Source: Anoplolepis gracilipes
Lineage: Eukaryota > Arthropoda > Insecta > Hymenoptera > Formicidae
Assembly (NCBI RefSeq): GCF_047496725.1
Contig: NC_132970.1
Span: 5,524,001 to 5,588,000 of the forward strand
Direction of reading: 5' to 3'
DNA: 64,000 nucleotides
Below are positions 38,267 to 49,935 of the stretch, piece after piece (the first letter of the stretch is position 1; each line of letters begins with the position of its first letter). Under the pieces are notes generated by a model, which saw only the letters and a list, made by a program, of their open reading frames with translations, made no database searches and was not told the DNA's origin. The position numbers were made by a program, and so were the translations under genes.

Positions 38267-39812
38267 TAGTTTATATTTACTAGTTTAATTTGTTTAAATT
38301 ATTATAATTTAAAATATGTATATATTTTCTAATATTAAACTAAATCAGATTTGTCGTAGCATAGACTTTGCTGGGATATCACAATGATTTTAACGATAAC
38401 GTATTTACTACTGACTCTTCCGTATCACGCTGCCTTCGAAATAAAAAAGCGTTCGCATAAGTGGACAATTGTCAAAAATTTCCTGCTTTTTCTCTGTTGC
38501 CTGGATATAAATGTTAATTTTATGACAGGGTAAATATAATTTAATTAATAAATATAAATGATATGAGTTTAATCTTTTTTTGCAAATGAAAAATTAAAAA
38601 TTTTACTCGTTATTGTACAGATATTTTGACACGATGCATCACATTGTTGTGATGGAACCGAAAAAGATAATGAAGAGATATATGAAACACGGCTTCTTCT
38701 TTGTGGATTTTCTGGGCTCTTTTCCAACTGATATCGCATTCGTGAAGATATGGCAAAAGTATGCAGTTATACGCGAGTTAATGTCTTTAATGTGCGGATT
38801 TCGTATTTTTTCTCTCGTTTCTTATATGAATAAGATTGCTCACACATATAATGCCCCATTGGCCCTCTATGAGGTCTGCATCGTGATATTTTGGCTGATA
38901 ATAGCATTCCAATGGCAATGTTGCTTTTATTGGCTGGTGCCAATAGCGACGACTTCTTTGTCTTTACCGGAGCGTCCCAGCAACGACTCCTGGATACACG
39001 AGTTCAATCTTTGGGAGGAACCTAAATCTCGACAATATATGTCCAGTCTCTTACGCGCTCTTACCGTGTTTCTCTCATCGAGTTTCCTACACAGAAAACC
39101 AAAAAACGAGGAAGATCTCACTCTAATGATCATCTTACAAATCTTGGGAAGTTTAACTATCTGGATCTTGATAGCTCGCGTGAGGCAACTTTTTAAAGGC
39201 GCTAACAGCTCTAAGATAAAGTATCAAGACATCATGGCACAACTCAAACAATATATGATGCATCGACAATTACCATATCCGACTCAACATCGTATCATAA
39301 CTTACTATGAATTTTGCTTTCAACTACGTTATTTTCGCGAAATAGAGATCCTCAACACTCTGTCCACATATATGCGCCAAGAGATCAGCATGCACGCCTG
39401 TCGCAAGCTCGTAGAGAACGTTACGTTCTTCAACAATCTGCCGCTTTCGTTACTGACGCGCATCGTCGCCCTACTAAAATCTGAGATATTTCTGACAAAC
39501 GACGTGATTGTACGGGCCAATCAGCCGGGTGATTGCATGTATTTTATCGCTAGCGGCACAGTGGCGATTTATACAAATACCGGAAAGGAGATATGTCACT
39601 TGGAGGATGGTGCATATTTTGGGGAAATCGCGCTAGTTATGCCGGATGAGCGAAGAGTGGCCAGTGTCATCGCTATCGAAATATGTGAATTATATCGTTT
39701 GGATCGCGCTGATTTTGCCAGAACGATTCATCCGTATCCTATGTTGTGGGAACAAATCAAGAAAATAGCTATCAAGAGACACGAAAGGACGACAATACTC
39801 AATACACAGTAA
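37988..39812 (+). CDS. HCN/CNG-like channel paralogue lacking the GYG filter; three exons, 529 aa
   Basis: Exons are 37988-38220, 38365-38529 and 38621-39812, with GT-AG introns; joining them gives one open frame of 529 residues. The ATG at 37988 has A at -3 and an in-frame TAA 24 nt upstream. Visible parts: HCN N-terminal box ending HPFSIFR (72-78), S1 (81-102, starting WDITM), S2 (111-133, ending NFMTG), S3 (157-173), S4-like (181-206), S5 ending CFYWLVP (213-240), pore region (271-300), S6 (299-324), C-linker (325-401) and CNBD (402-525) with cassette FGEI (466-469) and RRVAS (477-481). Family members are plasma-membrane tetramers gated by voltage and cyclic nucleotides. Oddities: the filter position reads SSSFLH (285-290) instead of IGYG, and S4 has only R184, R194 and K204. 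HCN-family membership is near certain. Conduction is doubtful; it may be a modulatory subunit, a voltage-sensor pathway, or a gene losing function, although the frame is intact. Confidence 0.9.
38221..38364 (+). other. Intron 1 of the HCN-like gene
   Basis: The 144-nt intron starts GTATTT and ends CATAG, and is phase 2. It contains a (TA)n run at 38227-38265. Splicing restores an arginine codon and joins HPFSIF to R-LCWDITM, which matches the HCN junction HPYSDFR-FYWDLTM. That match is what fixes this acceptor rather than the nearby CAG at 38348, which would run into a stop. Confidence 0.85.
38530..38620 (+). other. Intron 2 of the HCN-like gene
   Basis: The 91-nt intron starts GTAAAT and ends TTGTACAG, and is phase 2. 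Splicing restores a glycine codon and completes the S2-end motif NFMTG followed by YFD. The HCN family has a conserved NFRTG at the same place. The open frame around exon 3 extends back into this intron from 38613, but those codons are intronic. Confidence 0.85.
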
Positions 39813-41690
39813 ATATATTGCACAAATATTTTACTATTAATATTATTTATAATAGAAATATTATTGTTTTTATGAAACTTTGCTTTTCAAAAATGGCAAA
39901 AAGTTTTCGTGTAATTTAACATTATAATGAATCAGAAATTGCTTTTATAAAATCTTCTTAAGTAATTAAAAATAATATTTAATATAATATTTAATATGAT
40001 ATAAAATAATATCTAATGACGCGCTATATCAAAATCAAATAATGTTGAAAATTGCTCTATAATCGTCATAATTATATATATTATGGAATGTCGAACGTAT
40101 CATTGAAAAAATTGATCAAGTGATAAATTTTAAAAGATTCGATTATTTAGCCATATAACGTAACATTACCGGATTTATCGATAAAATCATATTTTGGAAC
40201 AATGCGTTTGCAATTCGTGCTTTAGCCATATAGTTGTTTAACAAGTATAATGTGTTCTAAACTTACTGTAGCAAACTAATGTCAGGTTGCAAGGACTGCC
40301 GTTGTTAGTATTAAAAGAATTGTTAATGATCGTTGACGATAATAGCGGAAAATTGTTAAAGAACCGATAAATTTCAAGAGTCCGATAACTGTTTCTCGTA
40401 ACCCAACATTAGGGCAGATTTATTACCCTGGACGTGGATCAAGAAGATCGCGATCGTGCGCCGCGGAAGACTACAATTTTCAATGTACTGTAGATCATCG
40501 TGTAATATCATGTAGCAAGAAGAGAATACGTGATCACTTCTCTTAAGATGAATTCGCGATAATTACAGTTTAGCGTCGCGCATCGCGATCGGTACTTGGG
40601 CTTGTTGTTTTGCGGACGTCAAAAATCAAATCCCATTCGAAATGCATCGCGCGTATCAAATGTATCGAGCTATGAATCGACAAGTGGAGCACTTAATGTA
40701 ATGAAACGAGAAACGAAAAGATGTTTCCCTTCGCTTTGTGGCTGTGCATCGATGTGCAACTAGCTCACGCTATTAATACTTATCGGGCTTTGGGATCATT
40801 ATCTTTAACGCTGGTTGTAAGATCCGCAGTTGATTGTAGTCAATGTCCCGGGATATTACATTAAGAATAGGCGTGTAACGAGAGAAGGTCTGATTTACTT
40901 GACGATGCATGCTTATCTGAAAGATTCGCGTATCGAGTTAGTCCGACCGGTTTTACCTGAATATTTCCATGACACGATGCAATGATACGTTATCCGTTAT
41001 TAATGAATGCAGTTTTCACGATAATTGTTTTTTGTCGTTCCAGAACGGACTTGTTCTTTCATCGGACGAAGAATGTCTAAGCCGGAAAACTTGGATGGCA
41101 CGCGTAAATCATAGGTATGCATAGATGTAAAAAAAAAAGAATTTTATCGGAATTTATTATTACATCTAGCTACGGTAACGCGATAACAAGTTTGTGCTGT
41201 GATGATATATCTCGCTTCTCTGTTATTAAATGCGACGAATATGTATTTTGATTATCCTACGCTTGCAAAAAGCGGCATAAACTACCGCAAAAGAGAGGAA
41301 TAAATCCTGACTGTCGTGTATCGTCATACTCGTAGTCAGGACAAAACAAAGCGTGGAAATCGCGGACACGCAAAGTGTGCAGTAAATATACATTAATTAT
41401 TTTTTCAAGAGAGACAAAAATACGGTGCGTATGTCAAGAAAGAACGATAGCTTAATTACGCACAAACTTAACAAGTTATATTATCATTGCATTAGATGCG
41501 ATCGACAATTTGTGCAAAATAAAATTAATGTAAATAATTAATCGATAAGTCGGGCTATAAGATTTATCGTACTAATATATGACTTCTTTCTGACGAATAG
41601 AGAAAAGGAGAATTGCATCGCTAGATAATGCTAATTAATATACGCAAACCGGGCGATTATAGGCTGTCGACCGCGCAGAATTCACGCCTC
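39813..41690. other. Downstream of the HCN-like gene, no gene recognised
   Basis: AT-rich 3' flank, then more balanced unique sequence from about 40380. No open frame above 60 codons in this stretch is convincing. Confidence 0.6.
39965..39970 (+). terminator. Possible polyadenylation signal of the HCN-like gene
   Basis: ATTAAA, a common variant polyadenylation hexamer, lies about 150 nt after the stop codon. In DNA this AT-rich such hexamers occur often by chance, and there is no clean AATAAA closer to the stop. Confidence 0.25.
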
Positions 41691-42093
41691 GCTTGATCTC
41701 ACCGTGGAAACGAATCGACGTCATCCAACGACGGCGGGTGCGGCGAGCCGCCCATTCGACGAGAAACAATGGTTTGTGCGCATCGACGCATGGGCAGAGA
41801 GAACGCCGATGACAATGAAACGTTTAGGAGGGCTGGCCATTGTAATAGGCCGACGATGCGCCTGCTTGGTAGCTTCCAAGCGGTAGCGTACACGCACCGG
41901 CGTATCCCTACCGCCGCGCGCGCACCGGCTTCGGGTAGAAAGGGGATTGCCGGGCGTTAGGATAGTACAAACGAGAAAGAGAGAGAGTTCGCTATTGTTA
42001 TCAGCATGGTCGGCGAGAGCGAGAGAAAACGTTCCCGTGGAGAACGAGTGCCGATGAAACGAGAGGAGAAGCTGAAGAGAGAAAGAGGAGGAA

Positions 42094-42111
42094 GCGCGCG
42101 CGCGCGCGAGA

Positions 42112-42165
<54 letters not shown>
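42094..42165. repeat. (GC)n followed by (GA)n
   Basis: GCGC for 15 bp (42094-42108) runs directly into about 57 bp of GA with two AAAG interruptions. It lies inside a GC-rich block. Confidence 0.95.
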
Positions 42166-42168
<3 letters not shown>

Positions 42169-43775
42169 AAACATCGTTGTGGCTATGGTTATATGGCCAC
42201 ACCCCGTGGAGCCAGCCAACGAGCTCTCCACCGACCGACGACCTACCTGACCTCACAATGGGCAGATCCACGTAGCTACGCTCGGTGGCTATGTTGTGCA
42301 TTGTTCCCCTCCTGCGCGCGTCAAGTGGCATGCACGTCATTGAAACGGGACGGAAATGCGCGGGTAGATGAGGTATGCATGAAGAACGAAAATGAGAGAA
42401 AGAGAGACGATGATGATACAGCCGAAACCTCGAACGAGACCTCGGCTGAACACGTCATTTACGGTGCGCGATGACAACGCCGAAGACGCTGAGAACACGA
42501 AGCGTAGCAGGCAGCTTGGGATCGTTAACGCGTTTAACGGTGCATGAGTGATGCGGGATCACGATATGTCCTTTAGAATATACACCGAGCATGTCGCAGA
42601 TAATTCGACTCGGTTACTTCCATGACCGCGTACTTTCTCTCTAATCTCCTCCCTGTCATGTCTTGCGTGCGCATTTGGAGGATGAGGCAAAACACGCGCC
42701 GGGGGAAGAAACACAGAGACGTTGAGTTCGTTGCCCGGGATGCTTCGACGGAGCGTATACTTGAGGAGCATCAACGGTAGCGAATGTGAAAGTCCATAAA
42801 ATAAAGATAATTTCAAGTTAAAGAGACATTAACGACTTATGGAGCTGTGTAAATCTTATATTTACGCATATTGCTGTTAATGGCTCGTATACATGTGTGG
42901 ACGTATCTGGAGATTAAAAGAAAACCGTATTCAGTTGCAGCGATGTTAGACAAGTAGTAAATCCCAAAGATTGAATAGTTCATCCATGTTCGAGAAATTA
43001 CAAAACATTCCGGCCGGAAGTAGTACGTCTCGATGGAATTAAAAGCGTGGAAACGATTTAGGCTCGTATCGTCATTGCAAAAGCGAGATTGAGTCCCTCG
43101 TAGCGTCTTCGCGCGCAGATATCTGGATAGACAGATACACGGAGCGTGTACACACCTACATCAACAAAACCCGGCGACGTCGACCCTGGCTGCCTTCTCC
43201 TCCGCGATGGGTCGATACTCTGCGAGCCGCCACCCTCCCCCTCCCGCTATCCTCACTCCGCGTCTCGTGCCTCCTCTGTCTTTTGCCCCTACTGCCGCTG
43301 TTTCCGTTCAACCCCTTCCATCCTTCCTCTCACATACCCATCTTCACCCACCATCGTACCGTTCTCTCATCCCTTGTGCTTCCTACCCCTACGTCGTCCT
43401 CCGTTTCCACTTCCTCCTCCTTCACCTCCGGCCATCTCTACCTTCCCGCCGTTACCACCGCCGCCTCTTTTACCCTCGGTGGCATCGTCCATAGGTGTAC
43501 TAGTTGATTGATCGTTTATCGATACGCAGAGGGCCCACCCCGGCGAGTTGCGGGTACGTCCTACACCCGATCCCCCGGCCCCGCGCTCCGACTGTTCCCG
43601 CTTTCAAGTATACGCATTACACATTTATAAGGGCGTTAAACACGAGCCGCATCGATGGCATAGAACGTTGTACAAGGATATATATGCGTATTTCCCTCTC
43701 ATCCTCTTCCATGTCCTTCCCTTCTCCGCGCCTCTCCTGATATTCTGCGCTACTCTTCCTACCTTCCCTTTCTGC

Positions 43776-43807
<32 letters not shown>

Positions 43808-43813
43808 TTCTCC
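43776..43813. repeat. (CT)n microsatellite
   Basis: A CT run of about 38 bp inside a pyrimidine-rich block (43240-44100). Confidence 0.9.
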
Positions 43814-44423
43814 CTGCAAAGCCAACCGGCCGCCTGGCCAGCGGAGCCCCCCTACATCAGTTTTGTGTAGGAAGAGCCATGCTCGATTGGTGTCGGTGTG
43901 TTTGTAAGCGCGCCGGGCAACATCAATGTTTCGAGTCGAGCGTCCGCCCCTATTATTTTACCCCCGGCCTTGGAACCGCCATCCCATCGACTAGCTACTC
44001 TCTATATAACCTCCGCACAGCGCGGCATCTCCCTCCCTTCCCCCCGCCGTTCCCTCCCTCTCGTTTTCACCCCCGTTCGCTCGTTCGCTCGCGCGCTCAC
44101 ACAGATCCCGATGCACACAACCGATACTTATTGATATGGGCTTCCGTTTACCGTTGACTACATACGTGACTTAACCGCCGGCCCCATGCACTTCCGAAAC
44201 TACTATATCAATTTTTAACTGCGCAGCCGGATTTATCGGAGCTTATATTCCACCCCGTGAGCGCCTGGACGACTGCGCTTGTGCAGCTCCGCGAGTTTCT
44301 ACATTCTTGTATGTTGTTTCCGTTCTATCCTTATTTCATTCAATTCTTAGTCAAGCGTAGAATATGATATATAAATATTATATATAAACATAAAATTATA
44401 TACTTATATTTATATACATATAC

Positions 44424-44424
<1 letters not shown>

Positions 44425-44488
<64 letters not shown>

Positions 44489-44551
44489 AAACGTTAACAT
44501 TTCTACATGTTTCCTGTTTTTACAAAAAAAAAAAAAAAAAAAAAAAAAAAA
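44425..44551. repeat. (TA)n run and poly(A) run
   Basis: A TA run of about 62 bp (44425-44486), then unique sequence, then 28 consecutive A (44524-44551). Confidence 0.95.
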
Positions 44552-47256
44552 CGCTAGTATTTATCTTTTTCTTAATTACTATATGATTAGTCACAAAAGT
44601 GAAATACATTATTTGTTCGTGTTCGCGTTTTTTATTCTTTGTCAAAAGTAAAACTAATAATGTTCGTTAACGAATTGAAGCAAAATCATAGATGGGAGAA
44701 GGGGAGGGTGTACCCAACCCCTATCGAGTGTTGGCTTTTAGTCGTGACATCGCACCACAGTGTTGACTGTCCGTCACACATCCCCGAGTTCGAATGACGA
44801 CGTTTATAAGCTAGTGTCAACAACGGTGGGTAATGATGTGCGGTCCCCATGTTCAGCAACCATAGGAGCTTCCCGACGGGCGGTCGGGCACCCGCAACGT
44901 ATCATCCCGTCACGCTACATTGAACGTCATTGTCCGAACTAAAGTCGCCGTTTATCGCTCAACGGGTGATGGTACGCGAACAGAGAAACTGAATACGCTT
45001 CGCCTGAATACGTATCGTCCGCTGCCTCGCGGCAATGATGCAAAAAATCGCTACTCGAAAAAACGATGAATCGATTTATGTGTATCCATAATCAAAGATC
45101 GCTCATAACTTTAATCAATTCTTGCTCCGAATAATGTATGATGTGCGTGTATGATTTCATACATTTATACTTAATAATATGTCTATACTTTATATATACA
45201 ATGATTATAAATACTATTTTTGAATGCGTAACAATGTAATGTTATTTCACAGTCGAAATTATGTATATCTAAGAAGTTAACATGAAAATCTTACATATAC
45301 GAGACATGTAATCTTTCAAAATCTTTTTCATAATATTCCATAAGATACAGAAAGCAATCTATGACGACGAAAACGCGCGTTTTCAACCCTCTGCACTTGA
45401 CAGCTGATTTACATAATTCGTCATTGACTTTACTCGCTTTTACAATCACCCCTTGACTAACGAGACTATCCCAGCAGGGGGGATGTTTCTGCAAATTCAC
45501 CTTCGCCCCGCGTTATACACTGACATTCGATTATCTTCGCATAGTTAAAGCATTCACTGCAACTGGTAGACTAAAGCGGAAAATACGATCGTAGCATGAA
45601 TTGCAAAAATTTAACTAGGAAAAAAAATGTTATTAATCCACAAGCATCGAAGTGTAGCTGAACGATAATCATGTATTTAACGATAATTAACATAGTAATA
45701 TGCACAGCTATCATATTGAAAAGGTGTAAATTATTCACGTCAGATGACGACAACCTATCGATATCTAGTATTAGTAATAAATTTTATGATTGAATATGTG
45801 CACACTTAGAAAAGGCACAATAAACTTGCTAAAATATGAATATATAATCAACGATGCTTCAAAAGATAGATGAAAAAACAAACGGAAGAGAGTTGTAAGT
45901 CAATTCATAATAGTAATGTGTGCGCCAAAGTATTTGTCTGCGATAAATAATGGCAATATACGAGCGCCTACATCACAAAGAGTTACGTGTGTTCAATGTG
46001 TATTCAATACGTTCGACGTTATATAATGTATGCATTTTTGTTAACGTTTCTCAAAAAATGAATAAATGCGTTATTACCAATCGCCAGATGCAAAGTTAGT
46101 TATGAGTATATTATGCAGATACAGAAAAATATTGAAAAGTTTTAACATTAAAGCACTATAAATATAATAAAAATAATATTGCATTCGGGCGCGTGCGCGC
46201 GTTATTAGTTTACATTTTTTTTAATTTGCGCTGAATAAATGCGAAAAATTACAGCATTGAATTTTATTGCGTAACACGAGCGTGATTAAAATTACAAAGA
46301 ATATAAAACAAGCGCATAAATAGTCATTTGATCGACGACTCGCAGTACTTACAACTAATAGTAAAGGAAAGCAGGTAAAGTGTACGGCGCGAGACGGCGC
46401 AACTATATATTCGATACTGATTACTTTCATCTCACGTAGATGGTTTCGTTTCAAACGTGACAGAAATTACTCGCGGCGCTAGATTTCGCCTGCGCTCAAT
46501 AGGCGTCCTCTCTAGTCAGGTCTCTTGATCAACAAACGCTACAAATGCCGGAACAGTTACCAGAACGAAAGGACGCTGAGCACTCGCAAAATTCATAAAA
46601 TTTCAGAGCTACAGATGTGTCTCTCTTTTTTCAGCGACAAAGAGTCGGATATTTTTGTCACGCATGTAAAATGAAAGCTTCTTTCTCCCCCGAATTTTCA
46701 CAACTCTAACTATGACTTGCACATGAACACCTTCGAAACAAATAATTCGCTGTCATTACAAATGGATAAAGTTTCAGCGGAATTTCCCTTAACTCATTAT
46801 CAACTTCTTCGAAAGAAGGCTCCTCTAACTAGTCTTGTTTTAACTGACTCTACTGAACTCTTGTAATTTGACAAGATTCTTAACGCCAAAAAATACAGAG
46901 ACAGTTATTTTACTTGTTTTGTGATGTATATAAATAACCCTATTCGTTACTGTAAGAAATGTAACTTTTACAATGCAATGTAAAACAATTGCGTTAATAA
47001 TAAATAAATTTTTATACATCTCTTCCTCTCTCTCCCTCCCCTCTCTCTCAATTATATTTATTATTTTAATAGTATACTTGCATATCAAATATTTCCATTA
47101 TTTGTGATTAAAATTTTTTACAAATGATTTAATATTATTATCTATTTTATAATTAATGCAGCAAATATTTCGTACTCTAAACTATAAGACCAGGAAAAGT
47201 GAAAATGAAATTAAAATAAAAGTGAAATGTAATGATTATGGTTACATTTCTGAGAA
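44552..47256. other. No gene recognised
   Basis: A compact GC-rich block at 44690-45010 contrasts with AT-rich flanks. The rest is AT-rich. The minus frame at 45291-45500 reads like a protein but matches nothing I know. Confidence 0.5.
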
Positions 47257-47649
47257 ATGTACCAGTTAAGACCTGCATACCATTTCACAAATTATAACAG
47301 ACAGTTAATTACTTTGGGCTTAACCTTCGGCATGTGCGTGCGGAGCTTTCTTTCCGAGTCGTACAACGTCCAGTGGGGGTTTCTAATTTTTTTTTGGCAT
47401 ATGCTCTCTTATATCATTTTATTCGAGGAGAGCATGCAGCGAAACGGTTTATCATCCGCCATGGGTCTGGACATACCAGCGGCTGTGTCGATAACGATGC
47501 TCGAGGTGAAGAAAAGAATCAACTCCAAGAGAACGATGATGATTTCGAGGCTCTTCATCGCACTCATGCACGAAATGCAATGTTTCGCCATAAAGGAATG
47601 CACGACCGAGTTACAAGACATTTATCATTGCGATAATAACCAAACCTAA
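47257..47649 (+). CDS. Weak candidate open frame, 130 codons, unidentified
   Basis: This is an unbroken plus-strand frame with a possible membrane segment (about residues 39-55, rich in F, W, L and I) and a basic stretch around KKRINSKR. A second plus frame (47334-47636) and one minus frame (47409-47621) are open over the same DNA, so openness alone does not point to a strand. I recognise no family, no clean splice sites and no neighbours that would explain it. The local base composition is more balanced than the surrounding AT-rich DNA, which keeps it worth listing. It may be a decayed exon or chance. Confidence 0.15.
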   Translation: MYQLRPAYHFTNYNRQLITLGLTFGMCVRSFLSESYNVQWGFLIFFWHMLSYIILFEESMQRNGLSSAMGLDIPAAVSITMLEVKKRINSKRTMMISRLFIALMHEMQCFAIKECTTELQDIYHCDNNQT

Positions 47650-49836
47650 TTACTTAACCACTTAAACACATTCTCCACAGTATTTTAACCAAAAAAATGG
47701 ATGTTTGTTTTAATAATGATAAATGCGAAATGATTACGTGAAATATATCTCAAATGTAAAACTTATGTGTAAAGCGTCGTAAAATGTCGGCTGTTTTCCT
47801 TGCAAAAACCTGTTCGGCAATAGCGCAAACAGATCGGTGATGATATTATACAAAGCTCATCTAAACGAACCTGTTTCCGTAGAAATGTGGAATTAACCGT
47901 TACGATAGATCGTGCCGTGTGATAAGGAGAAAAAGAGAAATTTCTCTTCGACTTGGAAAATATTCTCATATCTACTCCACGTATCTTCCTACACGCGCGT
48001 AACGAAATTACTGCCGGTCCCGTACTGTACATTTTACTCGGGTGAAGAAGCTTTCGATAAGTCCAACAATACTCGATTATTTAATCGACATGTACGACAA
48101 GTTTCGCGCAAATAATGCATATAATACCGATTTGTGTGCGTCGGCTTTAACTAGGATTCTCGCGGACAATTTTCTATTAAAATACTCGAATCTCTCGACT
48201 GTTACATAACATTTACTCGATCATTTAGAATACATGTAATATGTCAAATCCTGCGTATTTCTGCTTCTGAGTCGCCAATAAATAACGTCTATTATTCAGA
48301 AATTTATTCGTAGATTTACAACAGCATACTGATATTACGAAGCAATAGACAAGCGTTTTCTTCTATAGATGCGAGGGGATATGTACCTTGTTCCAGCTAG
48401 GATACTTTCAACTAATCCTCAACGGCTATATACGCGGATAAGAACATCCACAAACTTCCGTATTCATAACTATTCATATACGCGTAGTGAAGGCAACTTA
48501 CACAACATGTATGGCCACAAAAGAATTTAAAAAAATAATTCGGCAAATCGCGCTTGTTTAAGATAAAAAATGTCTTTGCTATATTAAAAATATAAATAAA
48601 AATATAAATAAACAGAGAAAAATATTTAAAAGTTGTAAAACCGATAATTTTTTGATATCGAAAATTTAAAATCAAATTTTGCGAAACTATCGTTTGATCA
48701 TAATTCCTAATTCTGTCCTTTCCTTGCGATTTTTCTCTCAGAATATAATGCGCATGCAAATATATCCATGCACCCGGTCTGTCGTTGGGACTATTTTGTA
48801 ATATCACGAGCTTTACGAGCAGATTTCCAACAAGTCTTCGCGAGATAACCCCTGCTGACGACGATAGTGTTAAAGTGGTAGCGTGACTGCGCGCCGCTTT
48901 CCCCTCCCTGTTTCCCGCTGCGACGAAAAAGCGCCGGATTGAGAGAATCGAGCTGAGACACGCCGTGGCGATCCACGCCGAGGCCGCGCGGACCACCCGA
49001 TGTGCCGGGCATCTGAATTAATTATTTGTTTTAATATAAAATCCGCGGGGTGTGATTTAGTTCGCCGCTACGGGGGCAAGTGGTTGGGGAGACGGGAGCG
49101 CATAAACAAGTCGCAGCGGCCGGGACCCTATTTCTTTGCTCCTCACGAATGCGTTTCGCACCGGCGAGAGAGGCGTTTGGATGCGTCTGTGTGTATGTGT
49201 GCGTGTGCGTGTGTATTATGCATGTGGTCATATACATACATATGGCGTATACGCACTACGTGTGCGGAAAAAGGAGAGAGCTGGGGCTAACGAGTCGTCG
49301 CCGATGCCGCTGCAGTCACGCAGACTTCGATGCAGCAGGAGGAAAATCGTGCATGCTCGCTCGGATCGGCGCGACGCCGATTATCGATGGCGCGATTTAA
49401 TCAAGCATGTCGATTGCTCCTCGGCGTTTATGGCGAATTTCACTCTCTTCGTGCCCACTGAATCATATTTTTTGTCGAAGCCAGATTGGTTTATGTAGTA
49501 TGCGCACCTGATACGAGATACATCGTATATGGTGTATCTTAACTGCGATCGACTGACCGTCAGTGCAATGGTTTCATTTGGCAATTTTTTCATTCACTTT
49601 GATTAGATATGCGACTCTAAAATACCGTCATATTTTGCTAATATCATCATTTATTTTCTATTTTCTGAGTTGTTTTTTGTGCCTTGTTATAAAAACTAGT
49701 AAATTACTTAAACAAATTACGATTTTTTTCACTTAACGCAATTAAGTATATGTGCCATCTTGAATATGTAAAGCTTCTGGTATTTGAGTCTGGTATTGCA
49801 AAGGAATATAAATGAATTTTTGTGACTTTAGTCACT

Positions 49837-49840
<4 letters not shown>
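47650..49840. other. No gene recognised; GC-rich block at 48.8-49.5 kb
   Basis: Overlapping frames (minus 48412-48996, plus 49000-49498 in three frames) carry GT-repeat-derived cysteine/valine runs and no domains. Confidence 0.5.

Positions 49841-49933
<93 letters not shown>
49841..49933. repeat. (GA)n microsatellite, uninterrupted
   Basis: There are 93 bp of pure GA, the longest uninterrupted dinucleotide run in the window. Confidence 0.97.

Positions 49934-49935
<2 letters not shown>

Larger units (their letters stand above)
41691..44320. other. Long GC-rich block with purine and pyrimidine tracts
   Basis: Many overlapping frames of 60-127 codons occur on both strands, driven by (GA)n, (GC)n and C-rich pyrimidine DNA (43240-44100). 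A TATATAA at about 44001 and a nested hairpin at 42419-42448 are visible. It resembles a CpG-type promoter or 5' exon region; no protein product is supported. Confidence 0.45.

Noticed and set aside
38349..38364. Alternative exon-2 acceptor at 38348 (CAG)
   Set aside because: Starting exon 2 there puts a stop in frame (TAG at 38362-38364); only the acceptor at 38364 preserves the HCN alignment.
38613..38620. Start of the exon-3 open frame as a protein start
   Set aside because: It begins with TTG inside intron 2. The acceptor at 38620/38621 and homology show that coding continues from exon 2.
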